Source: Breoghania sp. (lineage in GTDB: Bacteria; Pseudomonadota; Alphaproteobacteria; Rhizobiales; Stappiaceae). From it: a stretch of 64,000 bases of DNA. Position 1 is the stretch's first letter. The number at the start of each line of letters is the position of its first letter. Shown in pieces: positions 29,805 through 39,980 of this stretch. Location of the stretch: contig NZ_JASJAV010000029.1 of assembly GCF_030066895.1 (NCBI RefSeq), positions 1-64,000 of the forward strand. Direction: 5' to 3'. The translations under genes and the position numbers were made by a program. The notes under the pieces were generated by a model. The model saw only the letters and a list, made by a program, of their open reading frames with translations, did not search any database and was not told the origin of the DNA.

Positions 29805-32514
29805 CTACCTCGCCTGCTTGCGAAGGAGGAGAGCGCCTGCACCGATCAGCACGGGAATGGCGACGACGAGCGGCCAGAAGGATCCTGCCAATCAGTCGAA
29901 GCCGAGTGCCTTGGAGAAGGTGCCGCGCGAGATCATCACGAAATAGGTCGTTGGATAGATCTCGCCGATGACGCGGCCTGCACCTTGCAGCGACGAAACA
30001 GGATCCATGATGCCGGAGAACTGCGCGGCCGGAATGAGGGTCAGCAGCGCGGTCGCAAACAGTGCCGCGATCTGGCTCTTGAAGAAGGCGGAGATGACAA
30101 ACCCCATTGCCGTGGCCGCGATGACATAGAGGAAGCCGCCGGCCAGAAAGGCGAGATAGCTGCCGTTGAAACGCACCTGGAAGGCCAGCATGGCGAAGAG
30201 CAGCAGCAGGACGCAGTTCCCCATGACGAGCGCCACATAGGGCAATTGCTTGCCTAGCAGGAATTCCAGCCGGGTGACCGGTGTCACGTAGAGATTGACG
30301 ATCGAGCCCAGCTCCTTCTCCCGCACGATCGACAGGGCCGTGAGCATGGCGGGGATGAGCATCAGCAGCATCGGGATGACCGCCGGAACCATGGCGACCA
30401 GACTTTCCACGTTGGGATTTTAGCGATAGCGGAGGGCGACTGTGAAATCGGCGGCGGCGGCTTCGGGACAGATCTCGTTCGCCTTGCGTTGCAGCCATAG
30501 GGCGAACATGCCCTGGACATAACCCGATGCCGTTTCCGCGCGCATCACGTCGCTGGCGAAGTTCGGCGGGATCTCGATCGCCAGACTGATTTCGCCAGCG
30601 CGCATGCGCCGGTCGAGATCCTCGTAGTCGGTGATCGGGGCCTTCTCGATGAAATAGCGCGAGCCGGAAATATCGAGTAGGAAATCGCGACTGAGCAAGG
30701 TGTCGTCGCGGTCGGGAGCTGCGAATGAGAGGTTCTCGACATCCATGTTGATGCCGTAGCCTATGACGAACATCAGGATGACGGTGCCGAGGATCGCAAG
30801 GGTCGCGCGGATCGGATCCTGCTTCAGTTCGATGGCCTCGCGGCGGCTGAAACTGAGCATGCGGCGCAGGTGGAACGGCCGGTGGCGGGGTATTGCGTGC
30901 ACCTGCTCGCCGGACGTGGTTTCAACGTGAGCGGTGCAGCGCTCCGGTTTGTCCACGATCTCGTCGAGATAGGCGATGAAGGCTTCTTCGAGATCCGCGA
31001 CGCCGCGCTTTTCAACGATTGCCGCTGGCGTGTCGCTGACTAGAACCTTGCCCGTATGCATCAGCGAGATGCGGTCACAGCGCCTCCGCCTCTTTCATGA
31101 AATGGGTGGAGATGAAGATGGTCACGCCGTCGCGGCGGGAAAGGTCGGCCAGGATCTGCCAGAAGGCGTCACGGACGATCGGATCGACGCCCGAGGCGAC
31201 TCATCCAGAATGAGGACGTCGGGCGCATGGATCATGGCGACTGCCAGCGACAGGCGTTGCCGGATGCCGAGCGGCAGGCCGTCTGGCAGGGAGCCCGAGA
31301 CCTCCTCCAGATCGAAGCGGGCCAACATTTCCTTCACGCGTGCCGGAATGCGCTCGGCGGGCATGGAGAAGAGGCGGGCGTGCAGTTCCAGGTTCTGGCG
31401 CACGGTCAACTCGCCATAGAGCGAGAATGCCTGCGACATGTAACCGACGCGGTGGCGCACCTCCATGTCGTTCGGATCGATTGCACGGCCGAACAGGTCC
31501 GCCGTTCCCTCGCTGGCAGGCAGAAGGCCGGTCAGCATCTTCATGGTCGTGGTCTTGCCGCAGCCGTTGGAGCCGAGAAAGCCGAAGATTTCGCCCTTGT
31601 GGATGCGGAAGCTGACGGCATCGACAGCGGTGAAATCGCCGAAGTACTTGGTCAGATGGTCGGCCGCAATGGCGATCTCGCCATCGCCTGTGCGTGGCGG
31701 GATGACGATGTCGATGTGACCGGCGCGCTCTTCCTCCGGCAGAAGGTCGATGAAGACGGTGTCGAGGTCGTCGGTGCCCGTGCGTTCCATCAGCGCCTGA
31801 GGAGTGCCGATCGCCAGAACCTGCCCGGCATTCATCGCGACCAGCAAGTCGAAGCGCGCGGCCTCTTCCATGTAGGCGGTTGCGACGATCACGCTCATGC
31901 CCGGCCGCCCGGCGCGGATATCGTCGATCAGTTCCCAGAACTGGCGCCTCGACAGCGGATCGACGCCGGTCGTCGGCTCATCGAGAATGAGAAGGTCGGG
32001 GTCGTGGATCAGCGCGCAGCACAGGTCGAGCTTCTGCTTCATGCCGCCCGACAGCTTGCCCGCCGGACGGTCGGCGAAGGGGGGCGAGGCCGGTCGCCTT
32101 CAGAAGTTCCTTGATGCGGCGTTCTCGCTCTTCCCGCGCATGGCCGAACAGGCGGCCGAAGAACTCCACGTTCTCGAAGACCGACAGCGTTGCATAGAGA
32201 TTGCGGCCGAGTCCCTGAGGCATGTAGGCGATGCGCGGGCAGGTTCGGTTGCGGTGCCGCGTATTGGCGATGTTGCTGCCGAGCACGGTGATCGTGCCGT
32301 TCTGGATGGCTCGCGCACCCGCGATCAGCGACAGGAGAGTGGATTTTCCCACCCCGTCGGGACCGATCAGGCCGACCATGCAGCCTGCGGGAATGGTGAG
32401 GTCGACTGCGCCTCTAGGGCGCGCGTGTATTTGAAGGCGTGGGAAACGCCCTAAAGCAGGCAGACGATTGCGGCGTCCTTATTCGCCGCCGGGATCCGGA
32501 CCCTCGGCGCTCAT
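29805..32514 (-). pseudogene. rbbA: RbbA-like fused ABC transporter (two ATPases plus permease, disrupted)
   Basis: About 903 codons long, the expected size of RbbA/YhiH. The first ATPase has [11 protein letters not shown] and [15 protein letters not shown]. The second has [33 protein letters not shown] and VLILDE. The C-terminal ABC-2 permease includes SRREAIELKQDPIRA and [18 protein letters not shown] 32514 overlaps the YhiI stop (ATGA). Lesions include frame changes near the start, a TAG at 32451 (L-x-GVSHAF), frameshifts near 32085, 31200 and 31080, TAA at 30420 (RYR-x-NPNVES, Tyr expected), and TGA at 29893. It ends with TAG at 29805. In E. coli RbbA is also reported to bind ribosomes. 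Confidence 0.85.
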
Positions 32515-33570
32515 TTGACGAGATTGTCCTCAAGCCAGGTCGGCCAGGCGGCATCGGAGTCGACCTTCACATAGGCCACGCCGGGCAGGCCGGTCTTCAC
32601 CATGGTGATGTAGCGCTGCAGCAGATCGGGATTGATCCGGGCCTTGACGCGGAACATCAGTTTCTGGCGCTCCTCCTCGGTTTCCACCGTCTTGGGCGTG
32701 AACTGAGCGACGTTGGCCACATAGGTGATGCTGGCGGGAATGACGTATTTCGGTGCCGCATCGAGCACGATGCGGGCCTCAGCCCCGATCGCCAGCCGTC
32801 CGGCCTGGCGGGTGGGCAGGAAGAAGGTCAGATAGACGTCGGCGAGATCGACGAGATTGAGCACCCGGCCGCCGCTGGAAACGATCTCGCCGGGGCGCGC
32901 CACGAGATATTGCACGCGGGGCTTCGAGCGTGGAATCCGCGATCTGCGTCTCGATATAGTCGAGCGCCGCCTTGGCCGGGTCGACGGCGGCTTCCGCATC
33001 CACGACCTGTGCCCTGGCTGCGGAGATGCTGGCGTCGGATGCCGCAAGCGAGGCCTCTGCCGCCGCCTATGCTGCGCGCGATTGGGGCTCACTCGCCTCG
33101 TCGTCATCGAGAACCTGCTGGGAGACGGCGTCGGTGCGCACCAGATGTTGCGTGCGGGCGAGCTTCTTTTCAGCCGCCTCGAGTTTGGCCTTGCGCTGTT
33201 CCGTGACGGCTTGGGCCGCACGCTTTTCCACCTCGCGCTGGGTGACGAGACTGTCGGCGGTCTCGATGCCGATTTCGGCGCGGCGCAGTTCGGCTGCCGC
33301 CTGGCGCTTCTGGGCGACAAGCTGGTCGGTGTCCATCTTCACCAGAGCCTGCCCCTTCTCGACGAAAACGCCTTCAGAAACGGTGATTTCGGCGATGCGG
33401 CCCGCGGTCTTGGCGGCGATGTCGATTTTGGTCGCCTCGAGGCGACCGTTGCCGCTGGCAATGCCTTCGGGAAGGTCGCCATTTGTGAAGTTCTGTCAGA
33501 GAGCCGCGCCCCCGGCGATCAGACCAGCGACAATCAGGGCCGGAATCCAGCGCTTGTCGGTAATCTTCAT
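32511..33570 (-). pseudogene. HlyD-family membrane fusion protein, YhiI-like (disrupted)
   Basis: Periplasmic adaptor linking the ABC-2 exporter to the outer membrane. ATG 33570 starts MKITDKRWIPALIVAGLIAG, an N-terminal anchor. TGA at 33496 interrupts AAL-x-QNF, where Trp is likely. The lipoyl-like half is clear (GRLEATKIDIAAKTAGRI, then [20 protein letters not shown]), followed by a coiled-coil hairpin and, after frameshifts near 33070 and 32925, the barrel segment [20 protein letters not shown]. The end, [10 protein letters not shown], overlaps the RbbA start. Repaired length is about 353 residues. Confidence 0.85.
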
Positions 33571-33896
33571 TTCGGGCGTGCTTCGTGATGCGAAAGGGGC
33601 TTGTCGAGGGTCTGCGGCCTATGTAACAGCGATACAGTGGCGTTGTGGCGGATACCGGAAAATGTCGCGGTGCAGCGGGAAGATGCTGCCGGCGGCTGTC
33701 ATCTGAACAGAAGATTCGACGAAAGACCTCTCATGCTTGCCGTCTCCCCCTATGAGAGAGTTTGAATTGCAGACATTATCTCTGACATTTTTACGAAAAA
33801 ACCTACGATAAGAAGGGCACTGACTTTATGACACGGGTTGGATAACGCGGGCCGGCTGACCGCTCGTGATCCGGATAACGATGTTGGAGATGTGTC
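33571..33896. other. Divergent promoter region between yhiI and the DUF5132 gene
   Basis: About 330 bases without a supportable gene. The middle (33760-33830) is AT-rich compared with the neighbourhood and probably holds promoters for both directions. No confident FNR-type or other operator was found in it. Confidence 0.45.
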
Positions 33897-34131
33897 TTGG
33901 TCGACAGAAAAATCTTGCTGGGCGCGCCGCTCGCAACGGGGCCGCTGCTCGTGGTGCCCGGGGGTCGCCGCGACCGTGGTTCGCACCGGACGCCCTCTGG
34001 TCAAGGGAGCGCTTAAGGTGGGCCTGTCCGCGTTTGCCGAAGCTCGGCGGACGGGCGCGCAGGTCTACGAGGATCTTGAGGACATCGTGGCCGAGGTGAA
34101 GGAAGACCTGAACGGGGACGCGGAAGGCTAA
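33897..34131 (+). pseudogene. DUF5132 small protein (frameshift)
   Basis: Short protein with one hydrophobic N-terminal stretch (LLGAPLATGPLLVVPG) followed by GRPLVKGALKVGLSAFAEA and an acidic tail, as in DUF5132 proteins that accompany HMA-domain proteins and P-type ATPases. A G run at 33960-33964 has five G; four would join the two halves. The start proposed is TTG 33897, because GGAGA lies six to eight bases upstream and the frame matches. Repaired length is about 77 residues. The function is unknown. Confidence 0.65.
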
Positions 34132-34186
34132 GACGCGGCCGCGACTCCGGCCGAGGTAGGGGCGGCAACTGCCGACAGGGCCTGAC

Positions 34187-34682
34187 ATGTCCGCAACCGC
34201 ACCGCTTCGCGCCAGCATCGCCCATCGCACGCCGCGCCGGTTGCGCCTCCTGGTGCCGAAGATCGAGGGAGATGCGCTCCGGTCCACAGATCTCGCCGAC
34301 CGAGTCGCGCTGATCGAGGGAGTGAGCCACGTCGTTGCCCGTCCGGCGACGGCGAGCCTCATCGTGGAGTGTGCGGACAGCGAGGCCGTTCTGACGGCGA
34401 TGCAGGACGACTGGCTTGTGCGCATCGGCCCGCCACCGAAGGCCGTGCCACTGGAGGTTCGGCTCAAGTTTCTGGCGCTGCAGATCGACTCAGGCTTTGG
34501 GGCGCCGCTCGGCCGGGCTGGTGGACTTGCGCGGCAGCGCGGTCGCAGTGCTGTTGCTGGCGGCTGCCTACCAGATGTTCCGGGGTAATATATGCGGATT
34601 AGATCGTCCCGTTTTGCACGTGAAGAGGTGTGAGCCAGTCACCTCTCCAATGGGGAGAGGTCGGCGCGCATGCGCTGGGTGA
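34187..34682 (+). pseudogene. HMA-like (heavy-metal-associated fold) protein, truncated
   Basis: The N-terminus reads HRTPRRLRLLVPKIEGD and later GVSHVVARPATASLIVE, the pattern of HMA_2-type domains found next to DUF5132 and certain P-type ATPases; the metal-binding Cys pair is absent. After DSGFG the frame shifts at a GGGG run (about 34499-34502) and continues as SAGLVDLRGSAVAVLLLAAA, a membrane segment. The reading then runs into an intergenic repeat and stops at 34680. The original C-terminus may be lost. Confidence 0.62.
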
Positions 34683-34757
34683 GGGGTGGAGATATCTCCG
34701 TATCCCCGAGAGCCTGACGCCCCTCACCCCAACCCTCTCCCCACGGGAGAGGGGGCG
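34639..34757. repeat. Intergenic palindromic repeat, family C copy 2
   Basis: CACCTCTCC-AATGGGGAGAGG at one end and CCCTCTCCCCACGGGAGAGGG at the other, around a core TCCGTATCCCCGAGAGCC shared with 15563-15664. It lies between the truncated HMA-like gene and the end of pncB. Confidence 0.75.
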
Positions 34758-34816
34758 AAAGCGGCCAGCTACCTTTGGGAGCCGGCCGGTTCCTTCAAGG
34801 AGAAGCCCGGTCCGCC

Positions 34817-36205
34817 TCAGCACGCTTCCATGCTGCGGCCGTGCGGTTCCTTTTCCAGATCTTCGGCCAGTGCTCGCAGGGCGGGGGAGACGGTGATCGG
34901 GTAGTCGGGCGTGTTCTCCAGCCGCTTGAACGCCTCTGGCACATGGGCCAGTTCGTTGGTCGCGTGGGTGCGGATCTCGTCGAGAGTGGGCAGCGGCTCC
35001 ACCAGAGCGCCGTCGCGCAGGATCGGCTTCAGCAGGGGTTCGCCGGGGGCGATCTCGTCGGTGCCGGTGATACGGTCGCCCGCAATCAGGCCGTCGGCGT
35101 CGAGCGTGCGCCAGACCTGGGTCGCGCCGGGCCAGTAGGACTTGCCTTCCGCCAGTTTGCGCTGGGCGGTTCCCTCGTAGACCTTCAGCTTGTAGCCGCA
35201 ATCGAGCGAGGGGAGATCGTCGGAGGTCACGAGGCTGGTGCCGACGCCGTAAAAATCGATCGGGGCTTCCTTGGCGATCAGCTTCGCCAGTTCGTATTCA
35301 TCAAGCCCGCCGCTTGCCACGATCTGCAGGTGACCGAGGCCGCCGTCGTCGAGGATCTTGCGAACCTTCCGCGCATGGTCGGCGAGATCGCCGCTGTCGA
35401 TGCGTACGCCCTTCAGGCGGATGCCCTGTTCGTGCAGCTTCGACGCTAGTTCCACCAGACGGCGCGCAGCGCGCTCGATTTCGTAGGTGTCGAGCAGGAA
35501 GACAGTTTGCTCGGGACGGGCCACAGCAAAGGCGCGGAAGGCCTCAATCTCGTCGGTGAAGGTTTGGACGAAGGAATGGGCCATCGTGCCATAAAGCGGG
35601 ATGTCGAAGTGACGTCCGGCGGGAACGCTCGTGGTGCCGTTGAACCCGGCAAGATAGGCGGCGCGAGCGGCCAGAATGCCGCTTTCGCCGGAATGCGCCC
35701 GGCGCAGACCGAAATCGACAATGCCCTTGCCGGGGGCCGCCAGCATCATACGCGCGGCCTTGGTGGCCACCAGCGTCTGGAACTGCAGGAAGTTGATGAG
35801 ACGGGTCTCGATCAACTGCGCCTCGGCGACAGGTGCAGTGATGCGCACCAGCGGCTCATGGGCGAAGACGACGCTGCCCTCGGGCACGGCGTCGACATGG
35901 CCGGTGAAGCGGAAATCGGTGAGATATTCGGCCAGTTGATCGTAGAAGTCGTCGGCCTGACGCAGCCAGTCGATTTCGCCCTGATCGACGCGTGCGCCCA
36001 GCAGGAAGCCGATGAGCTGTTCCAGTCCGGCGCTCATCAGGAAGCCGCGGTTCTTCGGCATGCAGCGCACGAAGAACTCGAAAATGGCGGTGCCGTCCAT
36101 GCCTGCGGAGCGATAGGCCTCCAGCATGTTGAGCTGATAAAGGTCGGTCACCAGAAGGCTGTGGCCGAAATCGGTCTTGGAAAGAGTATCTGCCATGGGT
36201 CTCAT
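34817..36205 (-). CDS. pncB: Nicotinate phosphoribosyltransferase
   Basis: Converts nicotinate and PRPP to nicotinate mononucleotide in NAD salvage, in the cytoplasm. The 462-residue protein is intact. Family segments: TDLYQLNMLEAYRSAGM near the N-terminus, FEFFVRCMPKNRGF, FGLRRAHSGESGILAARAAY, TMAHSFVQTF (His region), GVRIDSGDL (phosphoribosyl binding) and the C-terminal KLKVYEGTAQRKLAEGK. The start ATG 36205 overlaps the stop of pncA as ATGA, supporting translational coupling. Its partner pncA supplies nicotinate. The open frame contrasts with the damaged genes just upstream. Confidence 0.95.
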   Translation of the reverse strand: MRPMADTLSKTDFGHSLLVTDLYQLNMLEAYRSAGMDGTAIFEFFVRCMPKNRGFLMSAGLEQLIGFLLGARVDQGEIDWLRQADDFYDQLAEYLTDFRFTGHVDAVPEGSVVFAHEPLVRITAPVAEAQLIETRLINFLQFQTLVATKAARMMLAAPGKGIVDFGLRRAHSGESGILAARAAYLAGFNGTTSVPAGRHFDIPLYGTMAHSFVQTFTDEIEAFRAFAVARPEQTVFLLDTYEIERAARRLVELASKLHEQGIRLKGVRIDSGDLADHARKVRKILDDGGLGHLQIVASGGLDEYELAKLIAKEAPIDFYGVGTSLVTSDDLPSLDCGYKLKVYEGTAQRKLAEGKSYWPGATQVWRTLDADGLIAGDRITGTDEIAPGEPLLKPILRDGALVEPLPTLDEIRTHATNELAHVPEAFKRLENTPDYPITVSPALRALAEDLEKEPHGRSMEAC

Positions 36206-36840
36206 GCCGCGATTTCACTTGAGGCGATGCGGATCGCGCCCGCAGCATCCATCGCGGCCAGCGCCGCGTTCAGGGAACCGTCCAGATCGATCGCCCGGCA
36301 GGCGTCCTCGATCAGAACGGTGTCAAAGCCTTCCTTCACGGCGTCTTCCACCGACCAGCGCACGCAGAAATCGGTGGCGAGCCCGCAGAAGAAAAGCCGC
36401 TTGAAACCGCGTTCGCGCAGGTATCCGGCAAGGCCGGTCGGCGTTTCGCGGTCGTTTTCGAAGAAGGCGGAATAGGAGTCGATCTCGCGCCGGTAGCCTT
36501 TGCGCAAGATGAGTTCGGCGCGCTCAATGCGAAAGTCGGGATGGAAATCCGCGCCTTCTGTGCCTTGCACGCAATGGTCCGGCCACACCGTCTGCGGGCC
36601 GTAGGCCGCAGCGATGGTGTCGTAGGGCTGAACCTCCGGTTGCGCGGAGGCAAATGAGAAGTGACCGGCCGGGTGCCAGTCCTGCGAGGCGACGACATGG
36701 TCGAAGCGATCCAGAAGGTCGTCAATCACCGGCACGACCGTATCCCCACCGGGCACGGCCAGCGCGCCACCCGGTATGAAGTCGTTCTGGAGATCGATCA
36801 CCACGAGGCAATCGCTGTCGGTCGGCCGAATATCGGGCAA
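36202..36840 (-). CDS. pncA: Nicotinamidase
   Basis: Hydrolyses nicotinamide to nicotinate, the substrate of the coupled pncB. Isochorismatase-like fold: the Asp of the triad in LVVIDLQNDFIPGG, the metal-site region SQDWHPAGHFSFA, VWPDHCVQGTEGA, the Lys in ILRKGY, and the nucleophile Cys in LATDFCVRWSVEDA. All key residues are visible. I propose TTG at 36840 as start because GAGGGA lies seven bases before it and the length, 212 residues, matches PncA of other bacteria. A GTG 23 codons upstream (36909) is possible but lacks a ribosome site. Confidence 0.9.
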   Translation of the reverse strand: MPDIRPTDSDCLVVIDLQNDFIPGGALAVPGGDTVVPVIDDLLDRFDHVVASQDWHPAGHFSFASAQPEVQPYDTIAAAYGPQTVWPDHCVQGTEGADFHPDFRIERAELILRKGYRREIDSYSAFFENDRETPTGLAGYLRERGFKRLFFCGLATDFCVRWSVEDAVKEGFDTVLIEDACRAIDLDGSLNAALAAMDAAGAIRIASSEIAA

Positions 36841-37111
36841 TTCGCAGTCCCTCGTCTTTTGCTCTACCTGATAATATAGGCAGGCAACGACATCCGCACA
36901 TGGCTGCACTCATTGCAGGGCAGAGGGCGCGGGTCAATGCGGTGAATGAAAAAAGAACTGAGGCTAGCTGTACACCTCATCTGACGGGTTGTGCGTCGCT
37001 CCCGTCGGTTGTTTCGATATCGGAACTTCAGGAAATGTGCCTTTGTCAGATGAATAGATAGTATTCTGGCTTTCTAGCAGAAATGTTGGTTGTCCCCGTG
37101 GGGAGGAGGAT

Positions 37112-37471
37112 ATGAAGAATTTTATCTTTGCGGTTTTCTTCGCCTTTCACGCTGTCGCGGCTACCGCGGCGCCGCGTTGTGACGAAGATCGTCAAATATT
37201 TCTCAATGAAGACGGTGGCGAAAGAGTAATATTTTATCATTGGGAAGGTGCAAACAACTGGGAGAGATATTTCCGATTTGAGACTTGGCGCGGGAAGAAG
37301 CACATTTGGAGTTTTGTTGGAACGTGGGACTGTTCCACTGGCGCCGCTATTTGTTTTCTGAATATCGAGCCTATGAATGGACACGAGAATGACAAAGTTA
37401 CCCACGTTGCCATCGAAACAATAGACGAAGACAAAGATGGGAATTTTGAGTGGTATATATTTCAATGTTAA
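37112..37471 (+). CDS. Small secreted protein of unknown family
   Basis: A 119-residue protein with a clean signal peptide (MKNFIFAVFFAFHAVAATAA, cut before PRC). The mature part is about 99 residues with four Cys (two disulfides possible), many aromatic residues and an acidic end (DEDKDGNFEWYIFQC). The ribosome site GGGAGGAGG just before ATG is the strongest in the window. I do not recognise a family. The gene and its downstream flank are much richer in A+T than their neighbours, which suggests recent transfer. It stands alone between pncA, which is divergent, and the cyanase cluster. Confidence 0.75.
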   Translation: MKNFIFAVFFAFHAVAATAAPRCDEDRQIFLNEDGGERVIFYHWEGANNWERYFRFETWRGKKHIWSFVGTWDCSTGAAICFLNIEPMNGHENDKVTHVAIETIDEDKDGNFEWYIFQC

Positions 37472-37937
37472 AGCAGCGTTTGTATGTCAACGGCGGCGTC
37501 AACGTTGAATGGCACGTCGATAGCGAAGATAAAATAGTTCTTCTGCCGAATATATACAAATATTTTTGTTGTAGAAAATCTAATTAATTCAGCCCCACAT
37601 TCCCTCATTCCGGACAAGTGAGGCGCAGCCGAACGCTGATCTGAAATCCAGCGCAACAAGGGCGGCACAACCGCTCCACTTCCTTCTCTTCTCCCCCCAC
37701 AGTCGTCCGAGTGCACTTCAAGTACGCACGATCACAAATTAGGCGATTACCGTAGGCGTCCGGCGCCCCTTTGCGTAGGGGAAGAAAACGCCAAAACGCA
37801 TTTATGAAAAGGAATGCGAAATCGTTTAAATTGCCTATGTCGTATTTACCGAGTTGGCACGCCTTCTGCTTATAGGGAAACAGAAGGGTTTGTTTCCTGC
37901 CCAATCTTTCAGGGCGACACGTTGCAGGAGGTCGGTG
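37472..37937. other. AT-rich intergenic region before the cyanase cluster
   Basis: No supportable gene. The left half shares the low GC of the secreted orphan gene and may be part of the same acquired segment. A reverse open frame of 123 codons across the right half has no recognisable family and no ribosome site. The promoter of the ABC ATPase at 37938 should lie in the right part. Confidence 0.5.
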
Positions 37938-38763
37938 ATGAAGGGAGCACATCTGGCGGTGGAGGCGATGACGCACAGCTACCGGGGCGCCGGCCGTTAG
38001 CGATGTGACGTTTCAGGTCGAACCCGGCGAAGCGCTGGCACTTGTCGGCCGGCCCGGGTGCGGCAAGTCGACATTGTTGCACATCATGTCCGGTCTGATC
38101 CTTCCCACGCAAGGCAAGGTGCTGATCGACGGGCTGCACATTACCGGGCCGTCGCCGAAATGGGTCGTGATGTTCCAGCAGCCCTCGCTCTATCCGTGGA
38201 TGAGCGTGGCGCAGAACGTGGCGTTGGGGCTGAAGTTCACCGACCGCAAGCGCGAGATAGTGACCCGCGTGCCGGAGATGCTGCGGCTCGTGGAACTCTC
38301 CGATTATGCGGATCGCAACGTGCAGAATCTGTCCGGCGGCCAGCAGCAGCGCGTGGCACTTGCCCGCTCTCTGGCGACTGCCCCTGAAGTGCTGCTGCTC
38401 GACGAGCCGTTTTCCGCTCTCGATGCTTTCACCCGCGGGACGCTGCAGCGCGACGTGCGCCGCATCGCCAAGGAACTCGGCATCACGCTCGTGCTGGTCA
38501 CGCACGATCTGCCCGAGGCGGTGGTGATGGCCGACCGGGCGCTGGTGCTGTCCGCCAATCCGGGACGGCTTGCCGACGTCGTCGATATCGATCTCGCCAA
38601 TCGCGACGACCTGAGATCTCCGGAATACGCGGAAGGGTGCGGTCGGCTTGCCGCTGCCTACGAGCGCGCCGCGGGGCGCGAACTGGGCGCTCCGGAGACG
38701 GCGGGCGATACCGGATTTTCCGACAATCACGGCTTGACTGCGGCGCGCCTGGCGGCGCGCTGA
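37938..38763 (+). pseudogene. ABC ATPase, nitrate/taurine/cyanate (SsuB/TauB) type (frameshift)
   Basis: ATPase of a small-molecule importer heading the cyanase cluster. AGGAGGT precedes ATG 37938. The first codons read MKGAHLAVEAMTHSYRG. One base too many in the GGGG run at about 37982 breaks the frame; without it the text is YRAPAVSDVTFQVEPGEA. The rest is open: Walker A GRPGCGKST, Q-loop MFQQPSLYPW, signature LSGGQQQRVALARSLA, Walker B VLLLDEPFSALD. Repaired length is about 275 residues. No permease gene is present, although this ATPase needs one. Confidence 0.85.
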
Positions 38764-38803
38764 TGGAATTCACCTCGACGAACGACCGGAAAAGGGAACT
38801 GAG

Positions 38804-39856
38804 ATGAGCGATCACGACAAGAGCTGCACCGATGGCACGGACTGGGACGACGAGTATTTCACAGGCGATTTCACCCGTCGTCAGACCCTCGACATGTTTG
38901 CCGCCGGCGGACTGATGGTGGCGCTCGGCCCCCTGATCGGGGCGATGAGTTCTCCCGCCTTTGCCGCGGCCGACGATGAGGTGGTGCGCATCGGTTATCT
39001 GCCGATCACCGACGCCACCGCGCTGCTGGTCGCGCATGGCATGGGCTATTTCTAGGCCGAGGGCCTGAAGGTGGAGCGCCCGACTCTGATCCGCGGCTGG
39101 TCGCCGCTGGTGGAAGGGTTCGTCGCGGGCAAGTTCAACCTCGTCCACTTCCTCAAGCCCACCCCGGTGTGGATGCGCTACAACAACAAGATCCCCGTCA
39201 AGCTGACGGCCTGGGCGCACACCAACGGCTCCGGGCTGGTGGTCGGCGGATATACCGGCATCGAGGATTTCTCCCAGCTCGGCGGCAAGCAGGTGGCGGT
39301 GCCGTTCTGGTACTCCATGCACAATTTCTGGTACTCCATGCACAATATCGTGCTGCAGTACGCGCTGAGGCAGTCGGGCATCAAGCCGGTCATCAAGTCG
39401 GCCACCGAGCCGCTTGCGGCCGACGAATGCAACCTCCAGATCCTGCCGCCGCCGGAAATGCCTGCCGCGCTCGCGGTCCAGAAGATCGACGCCTACATCG
39501 TCGACGAGCCGCCGGGCCTGCTCGGCGACGACACCGCGCCGAACCCCTCGGAAGCCTCGCTCGCCGCGCTCGGCTCCTGCATCGCGGTCGGCCTGCATGC
39601 CAATGCGATCCATCGCGGCATCACCATCAACTCGCTGGGGCTGGAGCTTGAGGGCGACCTCAACATCACGGCCGTGTGGGGAACGGGCGATGTGTCGGAA
39701 AAGCCGGTCGGGTTCACCGACGTGCGCATCATCGTCCACATGGATGCGGATGCGTCGCAGGAGACGATCGACGAACTGATCACGCATGTCACGCAGTGGT
39801 TGCCGGTGTTCAACACCTTCTCGCGGCCCGTGAACATGGTCGCGCAGTCTGCATGA
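38804..39856 (+). pseudogene. Chimera: ABC binding protein N-part fused to OsmC-like C-part, with internal stop
   Basis: AAGGGA precedes ATG 38804. Residues 1-52 carry a twin-arginine type signal (FTRRQTLDMFAAGG, cut near SPAFAA). The following part is an NMT1/SsuA-like binding protein (VRIGYLPITDATALLVAHG, then GKFNLVHFLKPTPVWMRYNN, PPPEMPAALAVQKIDAYIV). TAG at 39053 interrupts GYF-x-AEGLK, where Glu or Lys is expected. After IDAYIV the text switches to an OsmC-family protein (GDDTAPNPSEASLAALGSC, LELEGDLNI, MDADASQETIDELITH, SPVF-like PVFNTFSRPV). About 100 residues of the binding protein and the OsmC N-terminus are missing. A deletion or assembly join is likely. Confidence 0.75.
39305..39346. 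repeat. 21-base in-frame tandem duplication
   Basis: TTCTGGTACTCCATGCACAA plus T occurs twice head to tail, duplicating seven residues (FWYSMHN) inside the binding-protein part. Family members have the stretch once, before IVLQYALR. It does not break the frame. Confidence 0.9.
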
Positions 39857-39980
39857 TCCGGCGGCCTGATCGGGCTGATTGATTGGGCGGCCGGACCGGC
39901 CGTCGAGAGGCCTATGGCACCAACCGCGGGAGAGGGGACGGGCCCGCTCCCGCGGCTTCCAACCACAAGGAAACGAGACC

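Noticed and set aside
37605-37976. Reverse open frame of 123 codons before the ABC ATPase gene
   Set aside because: No family resemblance, no ribosome site, and it overlaps the start of a clear ABC ATPase on the other strand.
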